Shown: positions 45,386-58,380 of the stretch, piece by piece | How positions within the stretch are numbered: position 1 is the stretch's first letter | Layout of the letters: each line of letters begins with the position of its first letter | Assembly (NCBI GenBank): GCA_034509755.1 | Contig: CM067549.1 | Coordinates: 30,958,001-31,022,000, forward strand | Length of the DNA: 64,000 nt | Origin: Anisodus tanguticus | Lineage: Eukaryota; Streptophyta; Magnoliopsida; Solanales; Solanaceae | Reading direction: 5' to 3' | Notes under the pieces: model-generated | What the model saw: only the letters and a program-made list of their open reading frames with translations | Database searches by the model: none | What the model was told of the DNA's origin: nothing | Program-made: the position numbers and the translations under genes

Positions 45386-46795
45386 TACGTCTCCGCTCAT
45401 TCAAGGCTTCATAAGGTATCATTCAGATGCTTAGTGTGATAGTCATCATTGCACGCAACTTACTAAGAGATAGGTGATCATCCTAACTTTCTTTAGAATC
45501 CACTACGCTAATTCATAATATGTCCTTGAGCGGATGAATCATATGTTTGACTTGTATATCTATCTAAGGGTGGGGCTAATCGGCGTGCCCATAACCCTTT
45601 TTAAAACAACCTTCTGAACTTAGTTACAAACTTAATACCTTTTTAAAATGTGATAAAACCAGAGACACCATAAAGGTGAACCATTTTCTTAATCATATAA
45701 TCTCGCGTAATTCCCATCCTTAAAGGTAGTTTTGATTGGCAGGAAGTGAGATGGCTAGCTAGCCTATTAACAATCACTTGAAAAAAAATCAACTTATGAT
45801 ACTGACAAAAAAAACCATTAGTGAAATCCATATTAACCGTCTCCCATCTCTATCAGGCCCTTAAGGTTCCGAGTATACCACTGAGTTCTGGTACTTAATA
45901 TTTACCTGTTGATAATCAATACACTAGTTTGTTTATTTATTAACATCTCAATACATCTTAGGACATCCTAGATGATGGAACTTTGTCGAAGTATTTTCTT
46001 GTAATACTGCTATATTGGGGATACATATGTGGTTGTGATACTTGAGATTTCCTCTTCCATTACGCTCAATGGTTGCAGTTCTCTTTTGTTAAGTACCCTT
46101 CCCAAATTTCTCCTAATAATGGGATCTTTATCCTAATTCTTCTTACTTTTGCATATGAAGGACGACTCTATTGAGTCCTGAATCTTAAGTACCGTCTTTT
46201 GAATTCTTTAGTCAGGCTTCCACTAGACTAATTAGTACATTTCTTAGGCTTATTCCTTTCCTTAACTTTCACACTAGTCAGGCCTCTTGCGGTGCATGGT
46301 TAGTTGTAATGATTATGATACTAGTGGTTGTAGGATTATCAGCACATGGGGTCCTTTAGAATAACTAAACCTTCACTCCCTTCATAAAATTAGCCTCGTT
46401 TCTTAGAATTCTCATAGATTACAGTGCCTCAGCTGAGAATACTCCATAGACAATCTCATTGAAACTCTCATTCAGGTCTGATAGAAAAACCTTTTCATAT
46501 TTTCCTATTGCTTGTGGCTGGAGGCGGCTTTATTTCGTTACCTATTTTAATACTTTCCCACTTATTCACTTACTTATCATACGTCATTTTCTCTGAAATA
46601 ACTTAGTTTACATTCATAGTCTCAAACATTATTGTCGGTTCTTATCTTTGATGATCTTTATCTTATAAAGAACAGGTCGTTAACTTATTCCTTTATAGGG
46701 TCCAAACTAGGTTTTAGAGGATTTAACATTATTTAGCATTGTTCTGCCATATCCAAATCAGGTCATCATACTCAAATCCGAACTCCTTCACTTAC
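45386..46795 (-). mobile_element. Third copy of the M-type non-coding interior
   Basis: Collinear in the same orientation with 25580-26935. Examples are CTTTCTTTAGAATCCACTA against 25672, the TTAGGCTTATTCC block against 26100, and the run of TATCATACGTCATTTTCTCT against 26425. No coding motif is seen here either. LTR-C of element 3 truncates it at 46796. Confidence 0.65.
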
Positions 46796-49702
46796 TATAA
46801 TGACCTATTCGGTCGTGTTTGGCCAAAGAACTTTATTTACTTAGTTGACTATTCCCGTAGTTTTTATATGGGGTTTGTGATGTGCAGCGATGGGTGACAT
46901 GGATCTCGAGGTCTATTTGTATGAGTTTCAGATCAAAAAGCCCAAGTTTGAAAATTTAGAGTTGGTTAGTTTGACTCAAAATTGACTTCTGGCTAGATGA
47001 GTTTGTTTCCATATTTTGTCACTTCCGGTAGTTTCGAGGGTCATTTATGACTTGGTCTAATAATTGATTCTCTTACTGAGTCAATTGGATGTGTTGTGTG
47101 CCCTTATTTATAAAATTTGGTTAATTGGTTTTCCAGAGCGATTATTTAGAAAAGTATCCCTAAGCTCCGTAATTTGTGGAATCTAAAGGTACGAGCGAGT
47201 TCGTAGCACTATTTACCTTAGTCGAATATATCTGGTTTGTGTCTAGGGGTCCCGGAAGTGTTTCAGGTGTTTGATTAAGGTTATGGTTGATAATCCCAAT
47301 ACTGGTGTCTAGTGTCTGCCACGGCGGCACCATTATCCGCTCCAGCGGGTCCGCCTCAGTGGAAGGTTGGCTCGCCGATATGGAGGTTAGGAGTTTGGGG
47401 TTTCTACTGCCACAAAATTGGGTCCACCGTGGCGAGCGGTGAGGTGTTAATTAAACCTCGCCCCAGCGAAGGGCTTTCCACCGCAGCGGGTCCGCTCCAG
47501 GGGAGTCGGTTCCATTAGGGCTGAAATATTATACCAGATACCTATATAATCCCTAGGTTAAAAAATTCTTTTCCCAAATTAGAAAATCTCGAAACCAGCA
47601 CCGCCCTTGGAGGAAATTCAGAACCCTAGGAGCATTTTGGCCTTGAGGTAATAGATTATTTCCTTTTTTATAGTTTAAGTGATGTTTATAAGATCTTAAA
47701 TTGTGTTTTAGCATATTAAGTTGGAGAAGATGAAGTTCTTGTGTTTTTTAGAATAAGAGAGTTATACGGTGATTTTAATGGAAGTTTATGGACTAAAAAG
47801 TGATATTATATTGAATTAGGATTGGGTAACGATAGATAATCATGTTTCTAGGCTTAATTTAATTATAGAAGCTTGTTTTCAAAAGAGGGAAATTCTAGGG
47901 TTTCAGATTGGGGCTTTTTTATTATTATTCAATTGGAGGTTCAATTGTGTATAGATTTCCAATTAATTTAAGGGTATGACTACTTAGTATGTAATAATAG
48001 TTTTGAGTTTTAAAGTTCGAGTCTTGGTGATGTGGGCCTGGGTTGGTATTTTAAAGTCGTGTTTGTAAGATTTTATCCTTGTATGTTGTGAAAGCTTGTA
48101 TTAACGAGCAGTATATGCATGAATAGATTTCAACTGTCGTGAGGTGCAAAGGAGGGGCAAGGCTATCATTGAGGCTTGATTGTGTAGCATACCTGCTCGG
48201 CTTTAAGGTAGGCTACGATTTAGCTTTTTGAGACTTCGATAGAAGTATGTAATTAGTTATGAATATTTAGGAGTATTAGGCATATTTGGGAATCCCACTC
48301 AGGAGGTTGTGATGAACGTCTGAGTGGGTACCAGTGTTGAACTATAATGATGGGGTTTGGCAAATCAGCCCCGTGCTGGTTCCGACTACTAATTATTTAG
48401 GCTTGTTTGCATATGTGGGCTCGTTGCCATAGTTGCTTGTTATGGTTACTCATCACACATGCTTTTGATATGATATCTTGGGTTGTACTTGGACTGTGTA
48501 TGCGTATTGAATTCTTGGAAGCATGTGATATTTCATGTCTTATTTGGTTGCATCTCATTGTATCATGATATCTGCTTTATTTATGTCATTTGCATTCTTA
48601 TACTCATGGTTCTGATGATATGATATTGGAGTGATATGATTATGTTGTGGGTCCAAGGGATTGGGAAAGGTAAGAAAACTGTTGAGATTATGGCAATTAT
48701 GAGATGTTATTGATATGCGGGGATGGGTTAGAGTTGCACGTCGGCAACATGATATTATTACAACCAAGATCTAGGCTCCGTGATCCAATGAGTTATTCCA
48801 AAATGGAGGGGTATATGGACTTTGCGGGTCCCCCATGTGTCACTTTCATATGGCATACCCCTGTGAAGTGTGTATACCGGTTGATGGAAATATACCTTGC
48901 ATATGCATTGCATACATATCATACATATATGTCATATCATTGATTACTTTTTATTGATCTTGTATTGAAATGATTGTTGATGATTTGACTAAGTCTGTAT
49001 ATGGAAGGATTATATTTGTTGATACTTGAGTTATTATAGAACTCTGGAAAGTAGAATTATATGAATAGGCATGAACTCTTATTGAAAAAGGAAGCATGTG
49101 AACTATGTGAACCTTTATGTTACCTATGTGACTTTATTTGGATTTTTGGACTGTGTAGCATAGGGTTACTTGGTGTCAACTTAGTATTTATCTATGATTA
49201 TGTACTTCTGTCATTGTCAGCCTATGATGTCTATAGGGGCACGATGTGTACTCATGCTACACTTGATGCATCTTTTTTTGAAGCAGATATAGATTTGACC
49301 ACCAGCTCGAGACCACGTACCTGAGTTCGAGCAGTTGATCCTCAGTATTTAAGGTGAGGATGCTATCTTCGACATACCATTGGATGCTCCTTCTTTATCA
49401 CACTCTTTTTATTGTACTTAAGAGACTTGTTTCAGACTGTGTTTTGGTTTTGTCCTGCGTGCTTATTTCTCAAACTTGTATTAGATTGTTAGTGCTCTCA
49501 TATATATAGACTAGATTATTTGGGGGTATTTGGTTGTGACAGACTTATATTTTTTCTGCATAAATTATTAGACAGATTATGTCAAATTATGTGTCTTCAT
49601 CTTTTATTTATATCTTATCATGTTTATGATGTTTGGGAATGGTTTGCCTATATGGTGGAGTTATGTAGGTGCCATCACGATTCCTCAAAAGGGGTTGTGA
49701 TA
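46796..49702 (+). mobile_element. 5' LTR (LTR-C) of gypsy element 3
   Basis: It starts TATAATGACCTATTCGGTCG, a mutated form of TGTATTGACCCGTCCGGTCG at 4991. It ends GGGGTTGTGATA, a decayed TGACA terminus, 4 bp before the primer site. 2907 bp. It has a GC-rich segment with CCGC/GCGG words at 47318-47515, matching 5500-5720. The ORF at 47312 (68 codons) lies there and is not conserved in the other LTR-C. Confidence 0.82.
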
Positions 49703-49706
49703 AAGT

Positions 49707-49718
49707 TGGTATAAGAGC
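49707..49718 (+). other. Primer binding site, element 3
   Basis: TGGTATAAGAGC, one mismatch to the initiator-Met tRNA complement, next to the LTR end. Confidence 0.8.
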
Positions 49719-49899
49719 CCTAGGTTAAATAGTATTAAGTATGAGAGCAATATCTAGTAGAGTCTAGCGGATCAGTGCGGAGACATCCATACTTATCTTT
49801 GGGAGGCTATGGGACATTTAGGAATATTCACCTTCTTTATTCCTTTCTTGCTAAGTTGAATCAAATTGGTATCTGACCTTTGTTTCCATTCTATCACAT

Positions 49900-51400
49900 A
49901 TGGTAAGGACTCGTGTCGATGCGGCGAGAGAGGAGGCACGAGCTCCAGCACCGACTATGCATACATTTGGTAGAGCATACGTACGGGACCAAGGTAGAGC
50001 TAGAGCAGCAATACCAGCTCAGGGTATAGTATAGAGAGCCGGTCAGGCTCGTGCTAGATCAGAATCCCTAGAGCCACATATTGAGCCTCATGATGATATG
50101 CTAAAGGAGAAGATGGGACCAGCCTAGGATCAGCCTTCATTTATTTCTACGCCGGTGCTACAGGATACACTAGTCATGTTGTTGAGTGTTTTAGATAGCT
50201 TTGCTCAGATAGGTGCACATCCTATTACTCCGGGTGGTTCTTAGACCCGTGCAAGAGGGGGGTAAACTCAGAACTTCAAGTTTTGTATGTCTGGTATTCA
50301 GCCTACGGTGATGTCAGTGCCACATATATATGAGGTTCATGCTCCAGAGTTTGGTCTCTAGCCTATTGGAGGGACAGTTATAACATGCGATGAGTGGAAG
50401 ATTTGGGAGCACTTCTCGAACATGAAGCCTCCTGAGTTCTTTGGGTAGCACGATGAGGATTCATATGAGTTCATTTTGAGTAGCCATGAGAGGTTTCATA
50501 CCTTAGGTATTGTTGAGTCGCACTGGGTTAGTTTTGTGTCCCTTAAGCTTAGAGATGATGTGAAGCAATGGTGGAGGGATATGTTGAATGTTTGGCCGCG
50601 GGGATGCCTCCATTGACATGGGTTCAATTCTATAGGGTATTATTGAAGAAGTATGTGTCGTTGAGCTTGCATTTGCGTAAAAGAGATGAGTTGTAGAAGA
50701 TTAGCCAGGGTAATTATTCAGTTGCGCAGTATGAGACTCGCTTCCATGACTTATCCCGTTATGCGGTGCCATTGTTACCTATCGAGGCTGAATGAGTGAG
50801 ATATTTTGTTTGAGGATTGAGTATTCTGCTTTAGTTTTCCACGTTGCAGTTGGTGACTTTGGGAATATCTTTTGAGACTATAGCTGAGCATGCCAGGATG
50901 GTGGAGTCCGTGAGATGTGATTTGTCATGATATGAGCCCGATAAGAGGGCTAGGTAATATGGCCAGTTCAATGGTTCTACTTTCTATGGTTATGGGTACC
51001 ATGGGAGATATCAGCAGTCATAGCCCAGTTGACCAGTTCAGGTAGCTTTACAAATTTCTGATGGTTATAGTGGGAGACAGTCGTCTAGGGGTTCTCAGTC
51101 TAAATATTCCGACCATGGTGGTTCATGTTCTTCTATCTCTACTTATCAACCTTCAGCGGCCAGGACTTGTTTTTAGTGTGGAGAGGTTGGGCATTTCAAG
51201 ATAAAATGCCCCAAACTTACATCGAGTGCATCCCGTGCACCCAAGACTCCAGCATAGCTATCTAGAGGTGGTAGTCAGGTTAGCAGAAGGGGATCAGTGT
51301 CGGGTAATAGTGGCCATCAGTATGGTCATAGTAGATCTCAGAAAGGGAGAGAGCAAGCTCGATCGAGCTGAGGTGGCCAGCAAGGTACTCAGTCCGAGGT
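49900..51400 (+). pseudogene. Gypsy gag pseudogene, element 3
   Basis: The ATG at 49900 starts MVRTRVDAAREEARAPAP. The Retrotrans_gag core is at 50390-50760 (MKPPEFFG, SYEFILSSHERFHTLGIVES, VKQWWRDML). The CCHC knuckle near 51170-51215 reads CF-CGEVGHFKIKCPK with a stop between C and C. The product would form the particle shell and bind RNA. Many TAG stops stand where CAG (Gln) is expected, a C-to-T pattern typical of methylated, silenced plant elements. Frame is lost near 50590. Confidence 0.88.
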
Positions 51401-54400
51401 AGAATGCACCTATTTCTATGCATTCCCTAGTAGGGTCAAGGCTGAGACATTCGACTCTGTCATCACATGTATCATCTCACTTGATAATTTGTCTGCTACT
51501 GTGTTATTTGATCCAGGGTCTACATTCTCTTATATGTCTGCCTACTTTTCTGCTAAATTGGATATGTGCTATGATATTCTTGATATTTCTATTCATGTGT
51601 CTACACCAGTCGGTGATTCTCTGAATTTTGATAGAGTATATCGCATATGTGTACTTACTTTCATGGGCTACGACACGTGGGTAAACTTGGTTATCTTAGA
51701 TATGGTGGATTTTAATGTTATTTTGGGTATGGATTGGCTATCACCATATCATGCGATTCTGGATTGCTATTCTAAGATGGTCACGCTAGTTATGCCTAGT
51801 ATTCTAAGGTTAGAGTGGAGAGGCTCTCCCAGCCCTGCTCCTAGAAAGGTTATCTCTTATATTCGGGGTAGAAAGTTAGTGGACAGGGTTGTTTGGCTTA
51901 TCTTGCTCATATTGGGGATATGAGTGCAAAGACTTCTTCCATTGATTAATTCTGGTAGTTAGTGAGTTCGTGGAGGTCTTTCCTTCAGATTTACCAAGTA
52001 TGCCTCCAGACAGGGACATTGACTTGTGTATTGATCTTGAGTCGGGTACTCGACCCATTTCTATTTCTTCGTATTGTATGGCTCCAACAGAGTTGATAGA
52101 GTTGAAGGAGCAGCTTTAGGATTTATTGAGTAAGGGATTTATTCTACCGAGTGTATATCTGTGGAGTGCTCATGTCTTGTTCGTGAAGAATAAGGATGGC
52201 ACTATGCATATGTGAATTGATTATAGATAGTTGAACAAGGTCACTATTAGAAACAAGTATTTGATTTCGCGTATTGATGACCTGTTTGACCAGCTTCAAG
52301 GTGTTCTATGTTTTTGAATATTGATTTGAGGTATGAGTATCATCAGCTAAAGATCTGGGCTGAGGATTTTCCCAAGATGGCTTTCCAGACTCGTTATGGG
52401 CATTATGAGTTCTTGGTGATGTTATTTAGTCTTACCAATTCCCCGCAGCATTCATGGACTTGATAAATAGGTTATTTAAGCCATATTTTGATTCTTTTAT
52501 GGTTGTGTTCATTGATGACATCTTGGTCTATTCGAATAGTTAGGAGGGTCACGAGCAGCATCTGAGAGTGGTCCTTGGGATTTTGAAGGGGAAGGAGTTG
52601 TATGCTAAATTCTCAAAGTTTGAGCTTTGGTTGAGTTATGTAGCATTCTTGGGGAACGGGGTGTCTAAGGATGGGATTATGGTTGACCCTAAGAAGATAG
52701 AGGCAATCAAGGACTGGCTTAGATCGACTTATGTGATAGAGATTCGAAGTTTCATGGGTCTTGCTAGCTACTACAACCAGTTTATCAAAGTATTATCTTC
52801 TATTGCTTCTTATCTGACACGTTTGACTCAGAATGAGGTTGCTTTCTAGTGGTCTTACAAGTGTGAGGAGAGCTTCCAAAAGTTCAAGACATTATTTACT
52901 ACAGCCCCGATTTTAACCCTTTTAGTGGAGGGGAAGGACTTTATTATGTATTGTGATTCTTCTAGGATTGGCTTGGGCTATGTGTTGATGTAGGAGGGTA
53001 AAGTGATTGCTTATACATCAAGGTAGTTGATGGTGCATGAGAAAAATCACCCTATTCATGATTTGTAGTTAGTTGTCGTTATGTTTGCATTGAAGATTTG
53101 GAAGCATTATCTTCATGGTGTTCATTATAAGGTGTATACCGATCACCGCAATATTCAGCATGTGTTTAATGAAAGGGAGTTGAAGCCGGTGGATGGAGTT
53201 GTTGAAGGATTATGACATAACTATTTTGTATCATCCGGGAAAGCCCAATGTGGTGGCAGATGCTTTGAGTCGAAAGGTGGTCAATATGGGGAGTTTAGCT
53301 TGTATGGATATTTCTGAGCATCCCTTGGCATTTGAGGTCCAGTCTCTAGCTAACCCTTTTGTGAGACTCGATATATCGAATACATGTTGGATTCTGGCAT
53401 GTGTAGAAGCGAGGTCGTCTCTTTTGGATAAGATTTGGGGGCACCAGTATGATGATGTGGGTTGTGCAAGATTCGAGATAAGGTGATGAGTGGTGAGGCT
53501 AAGGATGTCATGATAGATAGTGGGGGTTTTCTAAGGATCAAGTGTAGAGTGTGTTTGCCTCGTGTAGGGGATTCGACTAGATTGATTATGGAGGAGGCCT
53601 ATAGCTCTAGGTATTCGATTCAACTATGTGCTATTAAGATGTATTGTGATTTGAGGCGGCACTATTAGAAGGGGAGAATAAAGTTGCTGATTTTGTATCT
53701 CGGTGTCAAAATTACCAATAGGTCAAAAATGAGCACCAGCGTCCTGGTGGTGTGTCTCAGATCATACCTATTCCCGAGTGGAAGTGAGAGAGGATTGTCA
53801 TGGATTTCATTATTGAGATGCCAAAGACTTTGGGCAAGTTCGATCTTATGTGGGTCATTGTTGTAACCAAGTCTGCACATTTCATTCTAGTTCAGATGAC
53901 TTATAATGCAGAAAAGTTGACAAAGATCTACATCCGGGAGATTGTTCGTCTTCATGGGGTTCCTATTTCTATCATCTAGGATTGGGGTACTCATTTTACT
54001 TTGCATTTCTGGCGGACTTTGCATAGAGATATGGGTACTCGCTTGGATCTCATTACAGCGTTTCACCCTCAGACCGACAGATAGTCCGAGTGGACTATTT
54101 AGGTATTGGAAGACATGTTAAGAGCCTACGTCATTTACTTTGGTGTCATTGGTACTAGCACTTACCTTTGGAAGAGTTTTTGTACAACAACAGTAATCAC
54201 TCCAGTATCGATATGGCGTCATTCGAGTATTGTATGGTAGGAAATATTGATCTTCGATTGGTTAGTTTGATGCATTTAAGGTCCATCATTGGGCTACAGA
54301 TTTGTTGAGAGACTATTTGGAGAGGATGAATATGATCCAGGACAAGCTCCTGACAGTGCAGAACAGGCAGATGGAGTATGCGGATCGAAAGGTCCGAGAT

Positions 54401-54443
54401 TTAGAGTTCATGGTTGTGATAAGGTTCTTCTAAAGGCTTCACC
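51401..54443 (+). pseudogene. Gypsy pol pseudogene, element 3 (PR, RT, RNase H, IN)
   Basis: Protease is at 51489-51780 (TVLFDPGSTFSYMS, with the DPGS form common in this plant lineage, and VILGMDWLSPYHAILDC). RT is at 52020-52560 (MAPTELIELKEQL, LNKVTIRNKY, and an intact VFIDDILVYS at 52505-52535). The connection region follows (GIMVDPKKIEAIKDW). RNase H is at 52860-53280 (FIMYCDSSRIGLGYVLM, VYTDHRNIQHVF, NVVADALSRK). Integrase is at 53480-54430 (MEEAYSSRYSI, FHPQT-like, RDYLERMNMIQDKLLTVQNR). Stops are frequent and several frames are used. At 54443 the integrase C-terminus ends abruptly and LTR-B sequence begins. Confidence 0.92.
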
Positions 54444-55779
54444 CATGCATATATCTTCATGATTATGACAGGTAGTCCATCAGAGACTTATTTTGAGTTG
54501 CAGGTTCACATCTGTACCCATATCTCTTAGACTATACTTTCTGTTTATATTTGCTATTTGCCTTACATATTCAGTACATCTTTCGTACTAATGCCCCTTT
54601 CTAGAGCACTGTGTTCATGTTCGCAGGTATAGATAGATAGAGCAGCGCTCCTCCTCAGTAGGTGATCTTCTCAGTTGTGATTGTCGCACTCCCTTCTCTC
54701 GGAGTTTTAGTACAGGAGTCCTTAGGTACTATTATATATGCTACTAGTGTTTTTGATATGGTGGGCCATGTCCCGACCTATTGGTGTGTATATCTTATGG
54801 GTACAGGCTTGAAGACTTGTGTATAGTGCATATATGTGTGTCGTGGCCTTGTCGGCTCATTTTGTTAATACCATACTCATTTAGTGGTCTTGTCGGCCTT
54901 GGCTATCTATTTAAATATATCATGCGGGGGCTCTTCTGCTTGTAGGTCACCATTCAATCTTGTCTTATATGGTTATTTGGAGACCTTGTCAGCTCAAGCT
55001 TCATATTATAGTGTTCGGATGCTACAGTGGTACGCTCGGGACTTCAGGCGTTGGGTGCCAACTACACCCCCCAAGGCTGGGGTGTGATAATAGGGTTTGT
55101 CAAAAATGTTGCGGAGTACCCGTAGTTTTTGTACTCACGCTACACTTTCTGCACCTTATTTTTTGCGGGATCTATTCCTAGTTCTAGTGGATTCTTGACT
55201 ATATAGCCGTTGTGGAGCTATATCAAGGGATTCGGGGTAAGCTACATGGCAGATTTGTGGCACCAGATTTTTCTTCATTGTTCCTTAATTATGTCTTTTC
55301 ATTTCTAGACAAATATGTATTTACAGATGTATTCCCAACCTGTATGCCTTTGTTAGTTCTTGTACAACTGACACCAGTCTTGGGAGTTTGTAGTATTTTC
55401 GTATTATTTATGTTATGACACTTTTGAAGACTTAAATTGATTTACTTGACAAGTTCCGCACTTTATTTATCTATTTAATTTGAGTTAAATGGTTGTATTT
55501 GGCTTATTGATCGTTGGGGTTAGTGCCATCACTACTCTATGATTTTGGTCATGACAGTCCAAGTGAAGATCTAAGAGGAAACAACATAAATCTTGCGTAG
55601 AGAATCCTATGGTGCTTTTTAGATTATTCTTCTTCTTCTTGTGGTTGATTCGGAAGTTACTTCAACTTGAAGTAAGCTTGATCTAAGAGTTGTTCCACTG
55701 TTTAAGGTAAGATCTTCTTCTTTCATGTGTTCGAGTAGATTTGAGTCGTAGCTAAGTTATTTGGATGAGAAATTGTAGG
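53193..55779 (+). repeat. 2.6-kb tandem array, unit 1
   Basis: Parts in order: RNase H end plus integrase (53193-54443), the 3' 650 bp of LTR-B (54444-55089), the 3' 467 bp of LTR-C ending GGTCATGACA (55090-55556), and a 223-bp spacer (55557-55779). The spacer is not recognised and lacks a primer site. 2587 bp. The integrase part is continuous with element 3 to the left, so this is the founding copy or the edge of the array. Confidence 0.9.
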
Positions 55780-58380
55780 ATGGAGTTGTTGAAGGATTAT
55801 GACATAACTATTTTGTATCATCCGGGAAAGCCCAATACGGTGGCAGATGCTTTGAGTCGAAAGGTGGTCAGTATGGGGAGTTTAGCTTGTATGGATATTT
55901 TTAGCATCCATTGGCATTTGAGGTCCAGTCTCTAGCTAACCTTTTTGTGAGACTCAATATTTCGAATCCAGGTAGGATTCTGGCTTGTGTGGAGGCGAAT
56001 TCGTCTCTTTTGGATCAGATTTGGGTGCACCAGTATGATGATGTAGGGTTGTGGAAGATTCGAGATAAGGTGATGAGTGGTGAGGCTAAGGATGTCATGA
56101 TAGATAGTGAGGGTTTTATAAGGATCAAGAGTAGAGTGTGTTTGCCTCGTATGGGGGATTCGACTAGATTGATTATGGAGGAGGCCTATAGCTCTAGGTA
56201 TTCGATTCATCTGGGTGCTACTAAGATGCATTGTGATTTGAGGCAGCACTATTAGTAGGGGAGAATGAAGAGAAACATTGCTGATTTTGTATCTCGGTGT
56301 CAAAATTACCAATAGGTCAAGTGTGAGCATCAGCGTCCTGGTGGTGTGTCTCAGAGGATACCCATTCCCGAATGGAGGTGGGAGAGGATTGCCAAAGATT
56401 TCATTATTGGGATACCTAAGACTTTGGGCAAGTTCGATATAATTTGATTTATTATTGACAGCCTAACCAAGTATATGCATTTCATTCTAGTTCATACGAC
56501 TTATAATGCAGAGAAGTTGACTAATATCTACATCCGGGAGATTGTTCGTCTTCATGGGGTTCCTATTTCTATCATCTAGGATTGGGGTACTCATTTTACT
56601 TTGCATTTCTGGCGGACTTTGCATAGAGATATGGGTACTCGCTTGGATCTCATTACAGCGTTTCACCCTCAGACCGACAGATAGTCCGAGTGGACTATTT
56701 AGGTATTGGAAGACATGTTAAGAGCCTACGTCATTTACTTTGGTGTCATTGGTACTAGCACTTACCTTTGGAAGAGTTTGCGTACAACAACAGTAATCAC
56801 TCCAGTATCGATATAGCGTCATTCGAGTATTGTATGGTAGGAAATGTTGATCTTCGATTGGTTAGTTTGATGCATTTAAGGTCCATCATTGGGCTACAGA
56901 TTTGTTGAGAGACTATTTGGAGAGGATGAATATGATCCAGGACAAGCTCCTGACAGTGCAGAACAGGCAGATGGAGTATGCAGATCGAAAGGTCCGAGAT
57001 TTAGAGTTCATGGTTGTGATAAGGTTCTTCTAAAGGCTTCACCCATGCATATATCTTCATGATTATGACAGGTAGTCCATCAGAGACTTGTTTTGAGTTG
57101 CAGGTTCACATCTGTACCCATATCTCTTAGACTATACTTTCTGTTTACATTTGCTATTTGCCTTACATATTTAGTACATCTTTTGCACTAATGCCCCTTT
57201 CTAGAGCACTGTGTTCATGTTCGCAGGTATAGATAGATAGAGCAGCGCTCCTCCTCAGTAGGTGATCTTCTCAGTTGTGATTGTCGCACTCCCTTCTCTC
57301 GGAGTTTTAGTACAGGAGTCCTTAGGTACTATTATATATGCTACTAGTGTTTTTGATATGGTGGGCCATGTCCCGACCAATTGGTGTATATATCATATGG
57401 GTACAGTCTTGAAGACTTGTGTATAGTGCATATATGTGTGTCGTGGCCTTGTCGGCTCATTTTGTTAATACCATACTCATTTAGTGGTCTTGTCGGCCTT
57501 GGCTATCTATTTAATTATATCATACGGGGGCTCTTCTGCTTGTAGGTCATCATTCAATCTTGTCTTATATGGTTATTTGGAGACCTTTGCAGCCCAAGCT
57601 TCATATTATAGTGTTCGGATGCTACAGTGGTACGCTCGGGACTTCAGGCGTTGGGTGCCAACTACACCCCCCAAGGCTGGGGTGTGATAATAGGGTTTGT
57701 CAAAAATGTTGCGGAGTACCCGTAGTTTTTGTACTCACGCTACACTTTCTGCACCTTATTTTTTGCGGGATCTATTCCTAGTTCTAGTGGATTCTTGACT
57801 ATACAGCCGTTGTGGAGCTATATCAAGGGATTCGGGGTAAGCTACATGGCAGATTTGTGGCACCAGATTTTTCTTCATTGTTCCTTAATTATGTCTTTTC
57901 ATTTCTAGACAAATATGTATTTACAGATGTATTCCCAACCTGTATGCCTTTGTTAGTTCTTGTACAACTGACACCAGTCTTGGGAGTTTGTAGTATTTTC
58001 GTATTATTTATGTTATGACACTTTTGAAGACTTAAATTGATTTACTTGACAAGTTCCGCACTTTATTTATCTATTTAATTTGAGTTAAATGGTTGTATTT
58101 GGCTTATTGATCGTTGGGGTTAGTGCCATCACGACTCTATGATTTTGGGTCATGACAGTCCAAGTGAAGATCTAAGAGGAAACAACATAAATCTTGCGTA
58201 GAGAATCCTGTGGTGCTTGTTAGATTATTCTTCTTCTTCTTGTGGTTGATTCGGAAGTTACTTCAACTTGAAGTAAGCTTGATCTAAGAGTTGTTCTACT
58301 GTTTAAGGTAAGATCTTCTTCTTTCATGTGTTCGAGTATATTTGAGTCGTAGCTAAGTTATTTGGATGAGAAATTGTAGG
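55780..58380 (+). repeat. 2.6-kb tandem array, unit 2
   Basis: 2601 bp repeating unit 1 from the codon for ELLKDYD onward. It is nearly identical to unit 3 by eye; differences from unit 1 are concentrated in 55780-56500. It keeps the same in-frame stops as unit 1 in the integrase core (ATCATCTAGGATTGGGG, GACAGATAGTCCGAG). The ORFs at 55911-56255 and 57484-57687 are fragments of integrase and LTR. Confidence 0.92.

Noticed and set aside
55932..56330. 132-codon minus-strand ORF repeated at 58533-58931
   Set aside because: Antisense shadow of integrase in the tandem units; its repetition reflects the array, not selection.
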